The position numbers and the translations under genes were made by a program. Under the pieces are notes generated by a model. It worked only from the letters and a program-made list of their open reading frames with translations, was not told the origin of the DNA and did not search any database. Shown in pieces: positions 13,201-25,849 of a stretch of 64,000 bases of DNA; the stretch's first letter is position 1; every line of letters starts with the position of its first letter. This DNA is from Chlorokybus atmophyticus (taxonomy: Eukaryota > Streptophyta > Chlorokybophyceae > Chlorokybales > Chlorokybaceae), in the NCBI GenBank assembly GCA_009103225.1, contig RHPI01003642.1, forward strand, positions 219,132-283,131, in the 5' to 3' direction.

Positions 13201-14508
13201 CCTGTTTGCTCTGCAGCACACGCTACAACATCAACATCTTCAACACTATCATATGTAGTAGTACATGAAACAGTAGTAGCAAGCAAGACTGTGAGAGAGT
13301 GATACCTGCTTTGGGTGCATCAACACCCCACTTAGGGCTTGTCTTTGTCTTCTCTATTCTTCCCCCTCTTTGAAGCTGTAGTTTTGTAAAGGCTTCAGTA
13401 AGAAACGCCAGTAGGCTTGGCTTGAGCTCTGCGTGCGTGTATAGTAGATCCTCTACAGTGAGTGGGAAGCAGAGGTCGAGGGCCGCGCACGCCTCGTGCA
13501 CACGTGCAATGTTGCGTGCCTTATCACCCACGCCAAGCCGCGTGCCCACACCCCACGAGATGGACTTCACGTCCAACGCAGACGACGAGTAGTAGCTTAA
13601 CAGGGCTGCCACGCAGCGGCCGTCACCGCAAAGGTCCAGCAACACGTCCTCCGCCACCAACCCTACCCTGGTGAAGAAGTGATGTTGGGTTGTGGTGTTG
13701 GGAACAATGTGAAGGGTGTGCGCGTCGACAAGTGAGGGTGTGTACTTGCTGGCGGGGGGGCTGAGACGCAGAACGGCGTTGACCCAGAGGAGGAGGGCGT
13801 CCTCCGCATCGTAAGGTCGCTCGCGCCTGTCGTTGTAGTCTCCCCCTCTCAACAACCTGTTCCATGTGTTGTTTTGGTACACGCACACGCACAATTCCAT
13901 CATCTTCGCACCCTTACCCACCCGTACCTCACTTGGGCGACGACGGTGTCGAGGTCCGCGTGCTTCGCAACGTACGCGGCCATGACGCCGTCCGTGAGCA
14001 CATTGATGCGGTCGTCATCATCATCGTCGGCGTCATCACCAACATCAGCGCCGATGCGAACCCCGTGCGCAGACACGGCCTCGCGTACGGCCGCCAGGCG
14101 CACGTTGCGTGGCGCAGCGGATGCAACCTGCGTATGTGCTTATGAGTTGAATGCGCTGCTTACTGAGTGTGTGTGTATTGCGTGCAGGGGGGTGATTGTT
14201 GTTATGCATGTGTCTGATGGTTTGGGTCGGTGTTACTCTTACTGCTGGGCAGGCGTCTAGGAGGAGGCGACGGCATGCTCTGTAGTGCAGCTCACCGGAG
14301 GAAAGCTCCTGCAAGTCTGCATAACTCTGGACAAGACGCACAAGCAAGGCCTGGTTGGAGCGGCAGTGATAGACTTTGTACATGCATTGTACATGCTGTT
14401 GCTTATATTTATGCCTACCTGTGCGTATCCGCTAACACTTGCTTCTGCTCCAGCATCTTGATGGTTCTCATCATCCTCGACGCTGCTATTGCCGCTGCTA
14501 CTGGCCAT
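10293..14508 (-). CDS. CAMSAP/Patronin-family microtubule minus-end protein (CH + CKK)
   Basis: Nine exons join in phase: 14508-14419, 14350-14243, 14127-13928, 13856-13306, 13288-12375, 12300-11329, 11250-10747, 10655-10545 and 10472-10293, giving about 1209 residues. An in-frame ATG at 14532 could be the start instead. The N-terminal region (about residues 30-310) contains a CAMSAP-type calponin-homology domain with ALLLWVNAVLRL and LTVEDLLY. The centre (about 320-940) is low-complexity and Ser/Thr-rich, with an acidic EEEEEEEED run. Residues about 950-1000 look helical (ELDKKRERFLLARQQKATEE) and are followed by poly-Q. The last 125 residues form a CKK domain: SNRKLVRNALNTVCLAG, NFVVLFKNDRSTIFKGLYSL, LCGAGPSTIEAQMVSKFHKY. 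CKK domains bind microtubule minus ends in characterised CAMSAPs. The 3' end converges on the FAD gene with 279 bp between stops. Confidence 0.92.
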
Positions 14509-16014
14509 GTGCGTGAGCCATGTGCGTCCCACCCGCGCAAGTGCCTGGTGGTGATGTTAATCATGACAACGATATTGGCAAACCGCGACCGTGACGACGA
14601 TCAAGAAGCAAAGGCAGGCAACAATGCATATGTATTTGTTAGCTAAATGCATACTCGATTGAGCTAGGCGTATGCTTACTCAACGTCATATATATGCTGT
14701 GTCAAAGTATGTGGTTACCAAGATACAACGCTGCTTCTGATGCGTTTGTACAAGTATGGGAGTGTGTTTCTGTCCGTTTGTTTCGCGCTCTTGCACACAT
14801 TCAGCAGGTCATGAGTTACTTAGTGCAGCGCTCATAGCAATGTATAAAACAGCAACTACTATCACAGACACAAATTCTAGCTATTCAGTCCGTCACCATA
14901 CTTAGCACCAAGCACACAACCAGACAGCACTACCTGTGTATGGCTTGTAGGCGCATCCCCATATATAGTTACACAGTTAGTAAGAGCTAGCTTCTTGCTG
15001 AACCGCAATCGCTGGAGAGTGAACAGCAGACTTAGCGAACAGCACACTCAGCAATCACTGTACGTGAACCATGCGCAATGCATCTACCTGACCCAACTGT
15101 GCGCAGTGTATAACCCCATGCCATACATATCCTTGCGTATACACCCTGTGAACACAAGCTGCAAAAGTGGATGAAGTGGCACCTGCTGAAGGTCGTAGTC
15201 CGCCAAGCTTGCAACCCGGCAATCCCTGCTTGCATACGCCATGGCTTTGGGATGAACCTTACCTGACTAGTACCGCTATTATATAACTCCACTACTTCTC
15301 ACAAACAACTATCACTTACATGTGTTGAACTCAGTGATTACTCCTGCAACACCTCACGCTTACACCACCAATGCCAGCTCTCCAGCTCCAGCTTATGACA
15401 CAGCACAGATCAATCCACCACTGTCACTTGAAGCTACGCAGATATCAAACTACTGGAGTACTGTCTGCTTCATCCAAACCTACCTCTGCCTACTGCGATA
15501 CCACCGCCGCCGCCGCCATCATCATCATCAACCACCGCCTGCCTGATGCAAGGCGTGGCTCACACAAGTCACGTGACGGGCTCTTTAGTCGCGATCGACG
15601 GAACTGGGTCCACACCTGCTTTCTCAATCCGAGTCGCTCTCGCCACGACGGGCAACCCGTACACTCCGTACGACTGCCCTTAGCCACTTCGCTGAAATGT
15701 GAACTCAGTTCGCGAACGCTGTTTTTCAAGAATTACGCCAACTGACTGCAACAGGCCACTCGGATATTCCACTCAATTGTTGATATTTCTACCATTGAGC
15801 GTGCATTTTGCCAGCTTTGGGGTTTGTGCTAAGTATATCTCTGGAGCGTCCAGTCCATTGTTTCAGGATCAGGGTTACGTTAACCAAGCCCATTGGCCCG
15901 GTGGTTGTTGACCACAGAGCCCCTGCCAAGTGGCGCATTGTGGCTGCGTCCACCGCCGCCGCCGCAGTTGGGCTGTCATTGTCGTTGTCGTGGTGCACCA
16001 GGACGGTGGTCAGG
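14509..16014. other. Intergenic region upstream of the T-protein gene
   Basis: About 1.5 kb lies between two divergent genes. It has short ORFs only and a short CAT/CCG-rich stretch near 15502-15535. The last 200 bp, GC-rich from about 15900, is probably the 5' UTR and promoter of the T-protein gene. I see nothing else. Confidence 0.5.
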
Positions 16015-19000
16015 ATGCTGCGGAAAGGGGCGGCGTCGCTGCTGCTGCTGGCCGGTGCCAGCAGCAGGCAGCAGAGCTGCCATGCCGCTGGTGCGGCAGC
16101 AGCTGTGGTGGGGTTGAGGAGCTATGCAGCGGCGGCGGCGGCAGCGGAACAGGATCTGAAGAAGACCGCCCTCTACGACTTCCACGTCGCCCATGGAGGC
16201 AAGATGGTGCCCTTTGCCGGATGGAGCATGCCCATCCAGTATAAGGACTCCATCATGGACGCCACTGTGCACTGCAGAAGGCAAGCTGATACTGATCAAG
16301 CACAATGGCCGGCATTGGATGTGTGCAACTACCGCATTTCCTCTCGCAATGCCTCACTTTTTCTGTGTTTCCTACTTTGTCTCATGTTTTGGGATATGAG
16401 CGCCATGTTAGGGCAGTCGTGTGCACCATGCATGCATCATATTATCTTCCAGGCAAGCAACTGCATGCCATCAGCCTGATCGTGTTGCTTACTACCACAT
16501 CACATGAGCTATGCAGCATTGCGCATCAATCAGCAAGTCAGATCAAGCGTTACCGCATGCAATGCCCATGCATGGTTGATGACCGCAAAGGTCATCATCT
16601 GTATCTTCGTTACTGTAATGTGTTGCAGTTGCATGCAATGCCAGTCAACACGCATTCACAGTTCACCTCCTACCGTAGTACAGCACAATGCCACGTCACG
16701 TTGAAAGAAGCACACAATGCAAAAGACTTCAACATATTCATTCTCAATAGGGCTGCCTCCCTCTTTGACGTCTCTCACATGTGCGGCCTCACCCTCCGCG
16801 GCCGCGACGCCATCTCCTTTATCGAGACTCTCGTCGTGGGGGACATCGCTGGTCTTACGCCGGGTACAGGCACTCTATCTGTATTCACAAACGACAAAGG
16901 CGGTATCATTGATGACACCGTCGTGACACGACTGCCGGGAGACGGGATGGGAGTGTATCTTGTGGTCAATGCTGGGTGCAGAGAGAAGGACTTGAAGCAT
17001 ATTGGGGCAAAATTGGAGGAGTATAAGAAGGGGGGGAAGGAGGTGGACATTACCGTGCATGAAGACAGGGCGCTGCTTGCACTGCAGGTGGGTTCGGAGG
17101 GTTGGATTGTACCTGACGCAATGGATGTGGCATTGACGGGATGCAGCTATTGCATCATGCATTGCAACGGGCATGTCGCAGGGTGCGCATGCAATATTAT
17201 CATGTCTGAGCGAGTCCTGCATCTAGAAATAAATACACACAACAGTGAGGCAGTCAAGGTACGCAGCACGGCAGTGTGCATGGACGCAAGTAAGATGCAA
17301 TGCTGTTGAACGGCAGTGATGCCTCACTCGAGTACAGGTAGTCTGTTTACATACAAATGCACCAAGATCATCAGGCGTCACTGTGCTGTTAGTTATTGTC
17401 AAAGAAAGAGCACAGTTGGTGATAGACAATGGTACATCCTTGTTGAAGGTATGGTCAGTACTGGCAGGCAAATGGCAGTCATTATGGCAGTCGTCATGTC
17501 CAGCATTGAACGTCATTGAACTCATACCTTATCAATTGTCCCCCACCGACCAATGGGGGTTTGACCGGTACTTTCTGTGATCCGAAAGCAGTTGCATGTG
17601 CTTAACTGACTTACTCACTGGTTACTTAACAAGTTGGTCACTAAGTGAGTCAACACTCCTGAACGAAGCACAACATTCCGACGTGCTAATACATTAAGCT
17701 GTAGGCGTTGCATACCAGTAATTTAATCAACTTCCATGCCACTCCCAGGGTCCGGAAGCCCCTGGTGCGTTTCAGAAGGTTGTGAAGGACGACTTGAGCT
17801 CGCTGTATTTCGGTGAGTTCAGGGAGGTTGAGACGGAGGGCGCTGGCAAGGTGTGGGTCACGCGGACGGGGTACACCGGCGAGGACGGCTTCGAGATCTC
17901 CGTCCCCAACTCCAGCGCCCTGGCACTCGCCGAAAAACTCACGCAAGACTCTAAGGCACGATGATGCTGGTTTGGCTGCATGTACGTCTACGCACCGTGA
18001 CACGACGGGTGTGGGCATGCGGGCATCTCTCGTGTGTGGTATGCTGTGTCGTGTGCGTGTATAACCCCATGTTCATGTTTGCGTGCGTGCGTGCGTGCAT
18101 GTGGGTGCGACATGAGCATGCAAATACAGAGCGGGCATGTGCACAGAGGTGTACATGCAATTGTCCGCAGGCACGCATACCGCACACGAATTATACGCAT
18201 ACATGCATACACACATCGGTGCAGGTGTGTGTATGTGCGGGCGCATATGCGTGGTAACCTTCTGCCACCGTTGACACTTGATCACCTCTCAGGTGAGGTT
18301 GTGCGGCTTGGGAGCGCGCGACAGTCTGAGGCTGGAGGCAGGTCTTTGCTTGTACGGCAACGACATCGATGAGGGGATCACCCCCGTGGAGGCGGGACTC
18401 GCGTGGACCATTGGCAAGAGGCGCCGCGCAGAGAAGGGCTTCCCCGGCGCGGATGAGATCCTGCGCCAGATCAAGGAGGGCGTCCCAAGGAAGCGCGTCG
18501 GCCTCCTGCCTCAGGTGAGGACTGACTGTGCGCACATGTGTCCTAATTACATGTCTGTGGTAATGCGACAGCAGTATACGCACTCTGTTGCAAATAAGCA
18601 CAATGTGACCAGCTATGCTTCTGTTGTACACATGTTCAAGAACGCTACATGGTGAAGTCGGCACGCTGCATGGTTATTGCAGTGCACATTCTCACTTGGC
18701 AGATTTTGGCACCCAATGCAGTAGTCCAGCCACGAGGTTCCGAGTTGCTAAATCAGTGTTGTGCTCGCATTTGAGCACAGCACACAACCCACGAAAGCAA
18801 CCACACAATCACGTGAGCGGACCTGCTGATGCTCGACGGTTCTTACCTCCAGGGTGCACCTGCAAGGCAGCACGTTGAGATTCAGGACCTTGACGGCAAG
18901 ACTGTCGGAGAGGTGACGTCGGGGGGGTTCAGTCCTACGCTCAAGTTGAACATCGCCATGGGCTATGTCGCAAAGGAGCTCTCAAAGGCCGGCACGGAGC

Positions 19001-19086
19001 TGCAGGTCTTGGTGCGCGGCAAGAAGGCCACCGCCACCGTTGCCAAGATGCCATTTGTCAAGACCACCTACTACAAGAGGACTTGA
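16015..19086 (+). CDS. GCST: Aminomethyltransferase, glycine cleavage system T-protein
   Basis: T-protein transfers the methylene group from aminomethyl-lipoyl H-protein to tetrahydrofolate and releases ammonia, in the mitochondrial glycine cleavage complex that serves photorespiration in plants. Five exons join in phase: 16015-16280, 16751-17087, 17749-17955, 18293-18514 and 18853-19086, giving 421 residues. The first 40 or so residues are an Arg/Ala/Ser-rich leader consistent with mitochondrial import. Conserved blocks include [70 protein letters not shown] and the end MPFVKTTYY. Introns 1 (donor AG|GCAAGC) and 3 (donor AAG|GCACGA) both use GC rather than GT. No alternative GT donor keeps the frame and the conserved sequence. 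Length and domain content are normal for the family. Confidence 0.95.
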
Positions 19087-19846
19087 GAGGACACTGTGGG
19101 GAGACTTGCTGGTGTTTTTGCTTTCACATTGTTTGTCGGAAGGATGCACAGATAGCACAGTACAAAAACAATGTATACATGCTGCACCATGCTGTTCGCT
19201 TGTAGAATCTGTAGGAATGTGTGACAGCTGTACTGTGTTTGCCAATGCAAGGCTTCACCGTCGGCGTGGAGTTGTCGCCTGTTGGTCACTACAAAGAACC
19301 TCACACCACCTTGTTTGCTACTGCAGATGTGACATAGGGTGTACGTAGGGTTGCCACCATGTGTGATTGATGGTAATTGTCGCAGATTGCTGAGGACTCT
19401 ATGCATACAACTGTACAATGCAAGCGCTAACACCATACCTCGCCACACGATCCTACGACCACATGCAACACACGCATCACACCACATCCTATCACCATAC
19501 AACCACATGACCATGCTGGCTCACTCTGCTGCTGCCGCAAATTTTCCCGCGGGCAGTAACGCGCCAGTGTTTGAGGCACATAAAAAAGACACCTAGGCTA
19601 GAGTCCGCAGCAAGTTGGGATTACAATGCGCAGCAGTGTGTATCTACAGCGCACAGTGTAATAGGTGCCAATGCAAGCAAGCAGAGTCACGCAGCTTTCA
19701 ATGCTGATTGTGAATGAATATAAAAGTCTATGCACAGCGGTTTACGGGACAACAGCAGGTCAGCTAGCGATGAGCTGTGACAGCAACATGGCTGGCATTG
19801 TCCTGCACAACTTCATCACCCAGGTCGTCAACAGTAAGCAGTCGTC
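19087..19846. other. Convergent 3' intergenic region
   Basis: About 760 bp lies between the 3' ends of the T-protein and acyl-CoA-binding protein genes. It presumably holds both 3' UTRs. No ORF has exon character. Confidence 0.5.
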
Positions 19847-20487
19847 TTAGGCGAGCTGCACGTTGTACTGCTCGGCAAGCTGCTCAACCTTGGCAACGTA
19901 GTTCTGCTTGGCGGTCTCCTTGTCCATGCCCTTGTTGGCGTTCCATGCGTCCCACTTGGCGCGGTCCCTCATGTTGAACATGCCGGGCCGCTGAACGGAC
20001 AAACGCACAGTCAGCAACACTGAAACCCTAGCAGCAGCCCGTATTCAACACTACGCCAACAGAAGGTGGGAACCAAACACAGTAACTCACACACCATGCA
20101 GGCGCAGCATTACAACCAGCATCGGCAAATGTGCAACCAGTGCATGTCAGGCCGTCAACGCTATAGTAGTAACAATACACCTTGCAAGCTGATGACACTT
20201 GCACTCCAGCTTAATCAACCTTCGGCAGCCATGAAAGGTAACCCCTTTGACTGCCTACCTGAGTGTCGCAGTCGCCAACGGTTGCCTGCTTGAACAGGCC
20301 GTAGAGAATCAGCTTCTCCTCGTTTGTGGTGCTCTCTGGAAGCTTCTTGGCGTTGTCAGCAGCGGTGTTGAAATCCTCCTGCAAGCAGACAGTAGGCCAA
20401 CCATGCATGAGACGACGCACAGCATGGCAACAGCGTAAAACAGCTTGCTAGCTCATGCAGCACATCAACACTCACCTCAAGACCCAT
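19847..20487 (-). CDS. ACBP: Acyl-CoA-binding protein, small cytosolic type
   Basis: This is a small carrier that binds medium- and long-chain acyl-CoA esters in the cytosol. Three exons join in phase: 20487-20476 (only MGLE), 20378-20259 and 19990-19847, giving 91 residues, which is the usual length for a stand-alone ACBP. Conserved positions include EEKLILYGLFKQATVGD (acyl-CoA contact helix), RPGMFNMRDRAKWDAW and KETAKQNYVAKVEQL. The start in the 12-nt first exon was chosen because MGLE-EDF matches the family N-terminus. A GC-rich ORF further upstream (20768-20667) with a GTGAGG donor may be 5' UTR rather than coding, because its phase does not continue into MGLE. Confidence 0.93.
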
Positions 20488-21842
20488 GTTGGCTGCTGCA
20501 CGCGTCAAATCAATGCACCTCTTATACCTCAGACACCTGCCTGACAAAGACAAGGACAACCTCAGCCACAACAACGAGACAGCCAGCCGGATGGCACAAT
20601 GCGGGTGATGATACTCAGCCCAGCAAGCGGCCGACTGCATGCACACAGCAACCGGTAGCGCCTCACCAGCCCAATGTCGTCGCCGCCGCCCCTACAATCC
20701 ACGTCAGCGCCACGTGGCTTTGCGGCAATTAGGGCGGTGAAGATCTTCGCAACAGCCGATATCAGCATCGACTCTGTACATTACAACACAGATATCATAG
20801 ATGGAGTGTGACGCATGAAGCAGTTACGCGTGATGCGTCACAGTATCGCCCATGCAGAAAAGTCCCCCACAGCGGAATCCAAAGATTCGATTGCCATCTC
20901 GCACGCGGTTGCTACACGTGGCGATTGAGCTCGAGGCAGAGTGAGTTGTCAGCGTGTGTTCCGTGAAGCGGCGGTGGTAGCGGCGGCGGCGTGGGCGGCG
21001 GGAGTGGCGTTGTGATTGGGGTCGTTTGGTGTGTCTGGTTGTTTGCGCGCGCGCACAAGGGTCCGCAAGGGGCAGGTTTTGAGTGCTCGTTGCCAGCAAG
21101 CCAAGGCAGTCACGTGGCAGGTGGGTCACGGCTTTCAATTAGGGTTTTGATGTGTGGCAATTGTCCCGTGTTATGGTGTCTAGATGCAACCCGTTATACG
21201 AAGCGGTGATCATGGCATGAGCAGCAGCAGTCACACCATCAGCCACAAATTGCTCCGTTGATTGGGTATTGCTCTGAACACAAGTAAGCGAATTGTGAAG
21301 CGAGTGGTTTCTTCTTGTCAGGCTGCATGCACCTCAGATAAGCGTCTACGACAAACTTTGATTCTGCGTAAATGTTTTTGTCAGCACACAAAGCAGTTGC
21401 GACGGCAAGCAGTTGGTACTATAACTCTTGCTAACGCCTGGTTTGTGGCCCGACGGTTCGCATTGTGCTTGTGTTTGCATACTGCGTACTCTTCAAGGCC
21501 CGCTGTGATTGGTTTCCAATCAACCTTGGTACAATTGGTTTTGCGTAAGACGCAAACAAGCGCCTTAGCTTGTTTTGTATGTAGTTTACCTTACATGCAG
21601 GCACGCATGCCTAGGTTTAACTAGATGCAACAACATTGGACATGCTTGTTATACAAGGGCCGAATGGTTTGGGGTGCGGAAAATCTGATAGTGCACGACG
21701 AGCACTGGCGTCACTTCACGATCTCATACATTCTGTTCTGTTCTCAGGGTTCTTAGGTAGTGAAGCTGTGGTTCTGACCGGGATTTAGCAGAGGTTACAG
21801 GCATGTGGCGTTGATAATCAATCTGCAGACGCTGCGCGCAGC
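20488..21842. other. Intergenic region between divergent ACBP and exchanger genes
   Basis: About 1.35 kb. It includes a GC-rich part near 20960-21060 and several short ORFs without homology that I recognise. Promoters of both flanking genes are expected here. I see no further gene. Confidence 0.5.
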
Positions 21843-23989
21843 ATGCGGCAACGCAGACCTTTAGCAGGCCCTAAGCACAAGAAAGCTCCCTTCTGGTTGC
21901 GCTGGGGCCCGCGTTTGGGCTATTGTGCTCTTCTAGTGTTAGTGTATGTTGTGAGACAGCACCAGCAGGCTGCAGCACAACCTGTACATACTGTCACACG
22001 ATTAGGGTTAGGGTTTGTGCCTCGCTTGCTTTTGGAAGAAGATCCACCCACCAATAACAGCTGCTCAAGCATTACCCATGTGGGCGGGCCCGCCGAGCAG
22101 TGCCAGTTTGTGAAGTCCACAGAAGCCTGCAGTTCTGGCACTTACTTCCAGTATACACAATTCTTCTACTGCACACTGCGCAACCAGCATGGATTGGCGC
22201 TTCTCCTGCTCGTGTTATGGCTACTCGTGTTGTTCTACACACTGGGCAACACGGCCGCCGATCACTTTTGCCCTTCCCTGCAACAGCTGTCAGGTATCGC
22301 AAACGTTGGCATGCATGGTTGTAGTGGCTAAATTGTGAGTGCTTTGTCTAATCCAGTTGCAACCTTGACTGACTGTTGCGTGGCAAACAGACTTGCTCAA
22401 TCTGCCGCCAAGTGTGGCTGGAGTCACGCTGCTGCCGCTGGGGAACGGCGCGCCTGATGTCTTTGCCAGCATCGCTGCTTTCACCAGCAACCAAGGACAG
22501 GGTGATGTCGGGGTCAATGCAGTGCTTGGCGGAGGTGTCTTCGTGACAATGGTTGTTGCTGGCTGCGTCGCACTTGTCGCTAGTGAAACGCGCCTTCCCC
22601 GGTTGTCCTTCTTACGAGATGTTTTATACTACCTCTTCTCTGTCACAGTGAGTACCTGGCTCAATGTCAAGAGAGCAGAAAACTTGGCTGGCACTCAGCT
22701 AACACCTGTCTCTGCCAGGTGCTGATGCTCATTCTCTTTATCGGCAAGGATAGGATCACCCTATATAGTGCAGTTATATTCATTTCCCTGTACCCCCTCT
22801 ATGGCATCATTGTGGGAGTTTCTGAGTACATGCAGCATAAGGAAAGGAAGAAGTCAGCCATGCTCTTGGAAAAGTTTCTTGCGGATGGAGAGTCTGGCCG
22901 ATCATCCCCAGTGTCAGAGATCACAATGACCGAAGACGACTATGCGCCGTGGGCGGATCGGACTTCTTTGCCGCAGTGGGTCTGGAATTATGAGGTACAT
23001 GACCATGCTTGTGCGGCAGACTTGACAAGACTGCATTGCATCGGCTTGTTTGTTGGTATATCAAACTACAAAGAATGCATATTCAGCTTGCTTCTAGGCG
23101 GTTTCACTAGACACTGACAATTACTCTGGCTGTGTAGGTTGCCTTGTACTCGTCAGTAGATGCAAGCATGGACAACAGGCCAGCTTGGGGCTGGGAAGAG
23201 GAGACTGAGGAGCGCAAGTGGTGGCACCCACATGTGGTGTATCACTATGTTGTTGAAGTACCACTTGAGCTGCCACGGAGGCTCACAATCCCTGACGTGA
23301 CTGCAGAAAAGTGGGATCAGCGCTTTGCTGTGCTCAGCTGCATGGGTGCACCACTTCTCCTTGCGGTTGTCACCGGTGCCAATACAAAACTGCTGAACGT
23401 CCTACCAATATGGGCGTTGGCTTTGATCGTCGGCGTTGTGCTAGCGGGTCTTGCGGCGAAGTTCACATCGCCGCAGCATCCACCAACCCGATGCTTGCTG
23501 CCTTGGCTCGTTGCCAGCTTTGTGATGAGCGTCATGTGGATTTACCTCATTGCATCGGAGCTGGTGGCTACACTTGTCACCTTTGGCATTATTCTGGATG
23601 TCAAGGCGGCGCTTCTGGGAGTCACGGTGCTTGCTTGGGGCAATTCTGTTGGTGACCTTGTGGCCAACGTGGCCATAGCACGCAATGGCGGCGCGCAGAT
23701 GGCTTTCGCCGGGTGCTATGCGGGTCCCATGTTCAACCTGCTGATAGGTCTCGGGCTGTCGATGTGCTTAGCAACAGCAGCGCAGTTCCCTGCACCTTAC
23801 GTGATAGACATCGACAGCTCGATATACTCAACCTTTGCGTTCTTGGTCGTCTCCCTGCTCACTGCAGCCACTGCGGTGCCCCTCAGCGGCTACCAGTACA
23901 AGCAACCTGTAGCTATAGCTTTGCTTGTGCTGTACGGAGTGTTCCTGGTGAATGGGTTCGCGGCCATCATACGCAGCGGGAGTGATTAG
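21843..23989 (+). CDS. Cation/Ca2+ exchanger of the CaCA superfamily (CCX / NCKX-like)
   Basis: This is a multipass membrane antiporter expected to exchange Ca2+ or monovalent cations. Four exons join in phase: 21843-22293, 22391-22647, 22719-22994 and 23138-23989, giving 611 residues. An N-terminal hydrophobic segment (LGYCALLVLVYVV) is followed by a luminal or extracellular Cys-containing stretch. The first alpha-repeat has GNGAPDVFAS (about residues 168-177). A charged cytoplasmic loop (about 260-380, with HKERKKSAMLLEKF) separates it from the second alpha-repeat, GNSVGDLVAN (about 496-505). The GNGAPD/GNSVGD pair is the signature of the plant CCX and animal NCLX/NCKX branch rather than of CAX antiporters. 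The exact ion is not decidable from sequence. Length is typical. Confidence 0.92.
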
Positions 23990-24717
23990 AGTTTGGTACA
24001 TAGTGCATTGTTCTCGGCAGTCATAGTTTGGTAAAGTCTAACAGTTGTACAGTTTGACAAGTGTTGGCATTTTCGGATGCTTTCTCTGAGCCTGGAGTCC
24101 GCTCCTTTTCTGCTTTCATAGGACTGGAAGCTTGTGCTAAGTGTGCACAAGCATGCATGCATCATCAGGGACGCCCTACTCCAGATTATGTGCCCTAGCT
24201 AACTGCCTGGCTTTGGTTTGTGGGTGTTGCGGTCTGAATCAAAGCAAATAGCCAGTAGCTGATGGTACGATATCAATGTACTGGTATGCACTGCTGGTCA
24301 TGAGCAAACCAGCTTCTCGTTACACTATGCCTTGTGTACAGGTAATGATGCATGCATGCTGACTACTGGGGCAAGGGCAATAGCGAAGCTAGCTACCTAG
24401 GTTGCATGCGCAGCCCGGTGGTGAGGTAAGTTGCTGCCATATTGACCTGTGCTTGTGCTTACATATGTCACATTGGCCGTGCAATGGTCAGTCACATGCA
24501 CGGCATTGCATATTTTCTACACTACTGGTTGGTCCATGGCATTCAACGATATGCTGCCTTTGCCTGGAAACACATGAGCAGCAGTGTGCTGCTGACAATG
24601 TCTGGCATACGAGGCAGCTGTTAAGTCGCAAGTGATATACACATGAAATGATTTGGTACATTGAAGGTGGTACTGTACACAAAGGGAAGGCATTAACTGT
24701 AAACCTGTCCTGAAGGC
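23990..24717. other. Convergent 3' intergenic region
   Basis: About 730 bp between stop codons. It contains a copy of the dispersed TGCAT..TTCTACACTACTGG motif at about 24495-24530. No coding signal. Confidence 0.5.
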
Positions 24718-25768
24718 TCAACTATCCTGCTCAAGTTTCTTCATATTCTCGTTCAGGATCTTAATCTCCTTCTTCAGCTCGGCCTTCTGGAGGTCGACGT
24801 CCTTGCTGCGCGGCAGCTCGCGCAGGTGCTCCAACTCGTTCACAATGCTCTCCATCTGCTGTTGCATATCTTGCCGGATTGAACGCCCCCGCGAGGTTGC
24901 AGAGGTTGCAATGGACTGCTCGAACAGGCTCGGGTTCGCGGGCAGGTCCCCTAGCGTCTCATCCACTGTCTTGCCCGCAGTAATTGTTGATATTGAAGGA
25001 GGGGGTTTGAGCAATGGGGGCTGCGTCTGCACGGGCGCGCGTGTCTCCCCCTCTTTAGCCAACATGAAGTAGTTGTAGTAGACGGCGCCTGCGATGGCGG
25101 AAGCCCCGACTATGGCCACAATGGGTGCGACTGATGATGGCGGTGGCCGTGGAGGAGGAAGGCCACTCTCACCAACTGGAGGAGGCTTTGGCTTTGTTGC
25201 CGCAGATACTGACTCTGCGACCTGCATGATGTTGGAGTGTCACAATGTGGAATTGGCCAGCATAACATACTGTTGCACACTACAAAGCCTCTGCTGTTCC
25301 TGTTGGCCAGACTGCAAAACTTGACCGACTCCAGAAGCACAACAGCATACACTGCAAATGAACTGAGTTGCGTCGGCACTCGACAAACAATTTCACCCAC
25401 CATGAGCACCACTACTTGCTCCAACATGCATGCGATTGGTGACCAATGCACAAAGGACTGAGTACAACGCCCTGCTCAAACACCTAACAGCGCATGCGCA
25501 GGTACAGGGCATGCACTGTTTCCCTCTGACTAGGGTTGAACGCGACTAACTATAGTCCTGCAACGCTGCAAGCGGCCGGATCCACCGAAGCTGTGCTAGT
25601 GATCAGGGCAAGCATGCACGCCTGAGAATGTACAGAGTACAGAATGCCGCCCAACAACAACAACAACAACAAACTACTTACAGGGTTGCTGGCGAAGCGG
25701 CGGGAGGCGGCGGCGACCCCCCGCGGCGCCACGCCCTGCCTCGCTGAGCGCAGCGCCGCCGTGAACAT
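24718..25768 (-). CDS. Small membrane coiled-coil protein with mitochondrial-type leader, function unknown
   Basis: Two exons join in phase: 25768-25682 and 25221-24718, giving 196 residues. Exon 1 encodes MFTAALRSARQGVAPRG and continues to an Arg-rich RRFASNP, a classic mitochondrial presequence. The mature part starts with a Pro-rich stretch (PPPRPPPSS), then one predicted membrane helix (IVAIVGASAIAGAVYYNYFM, about residues 63-82). It ends with a C-terminal coiled coil (MESIVNELEHL, KAELKKEIKILNENMKKL). This layout fits a protein anchored in the inner membrane, but I do not recognise the family. PEX14 was considered and dropped because its N-terminal domain is missing. Confidence 0.8.
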
Positions 25769-25849
25769 CGCTGCGTCGCACTCAACAACAAGCGCCCTGT
25801 TGCAGAGCGCCACTGATGCAGAGCCACCCTCCCGCGCACAGCGCTGACG

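Noticed and set aside
20562-20768. N-terminal extension exon for the acyl-CoA-binding protein (MLISAVAKIFTALI)
   Set aside because: Its donor phase does not connect to the MGLE exon, and MGLE alone gives the normal family length. It may be 5' UTR.
24718-25768. PEX14-like peroxin for the 196-residue coiled-coil protein
   Set aside because: The conserved N-terminal PEX5-binding domain is absent and the leader looks mitochondrial.
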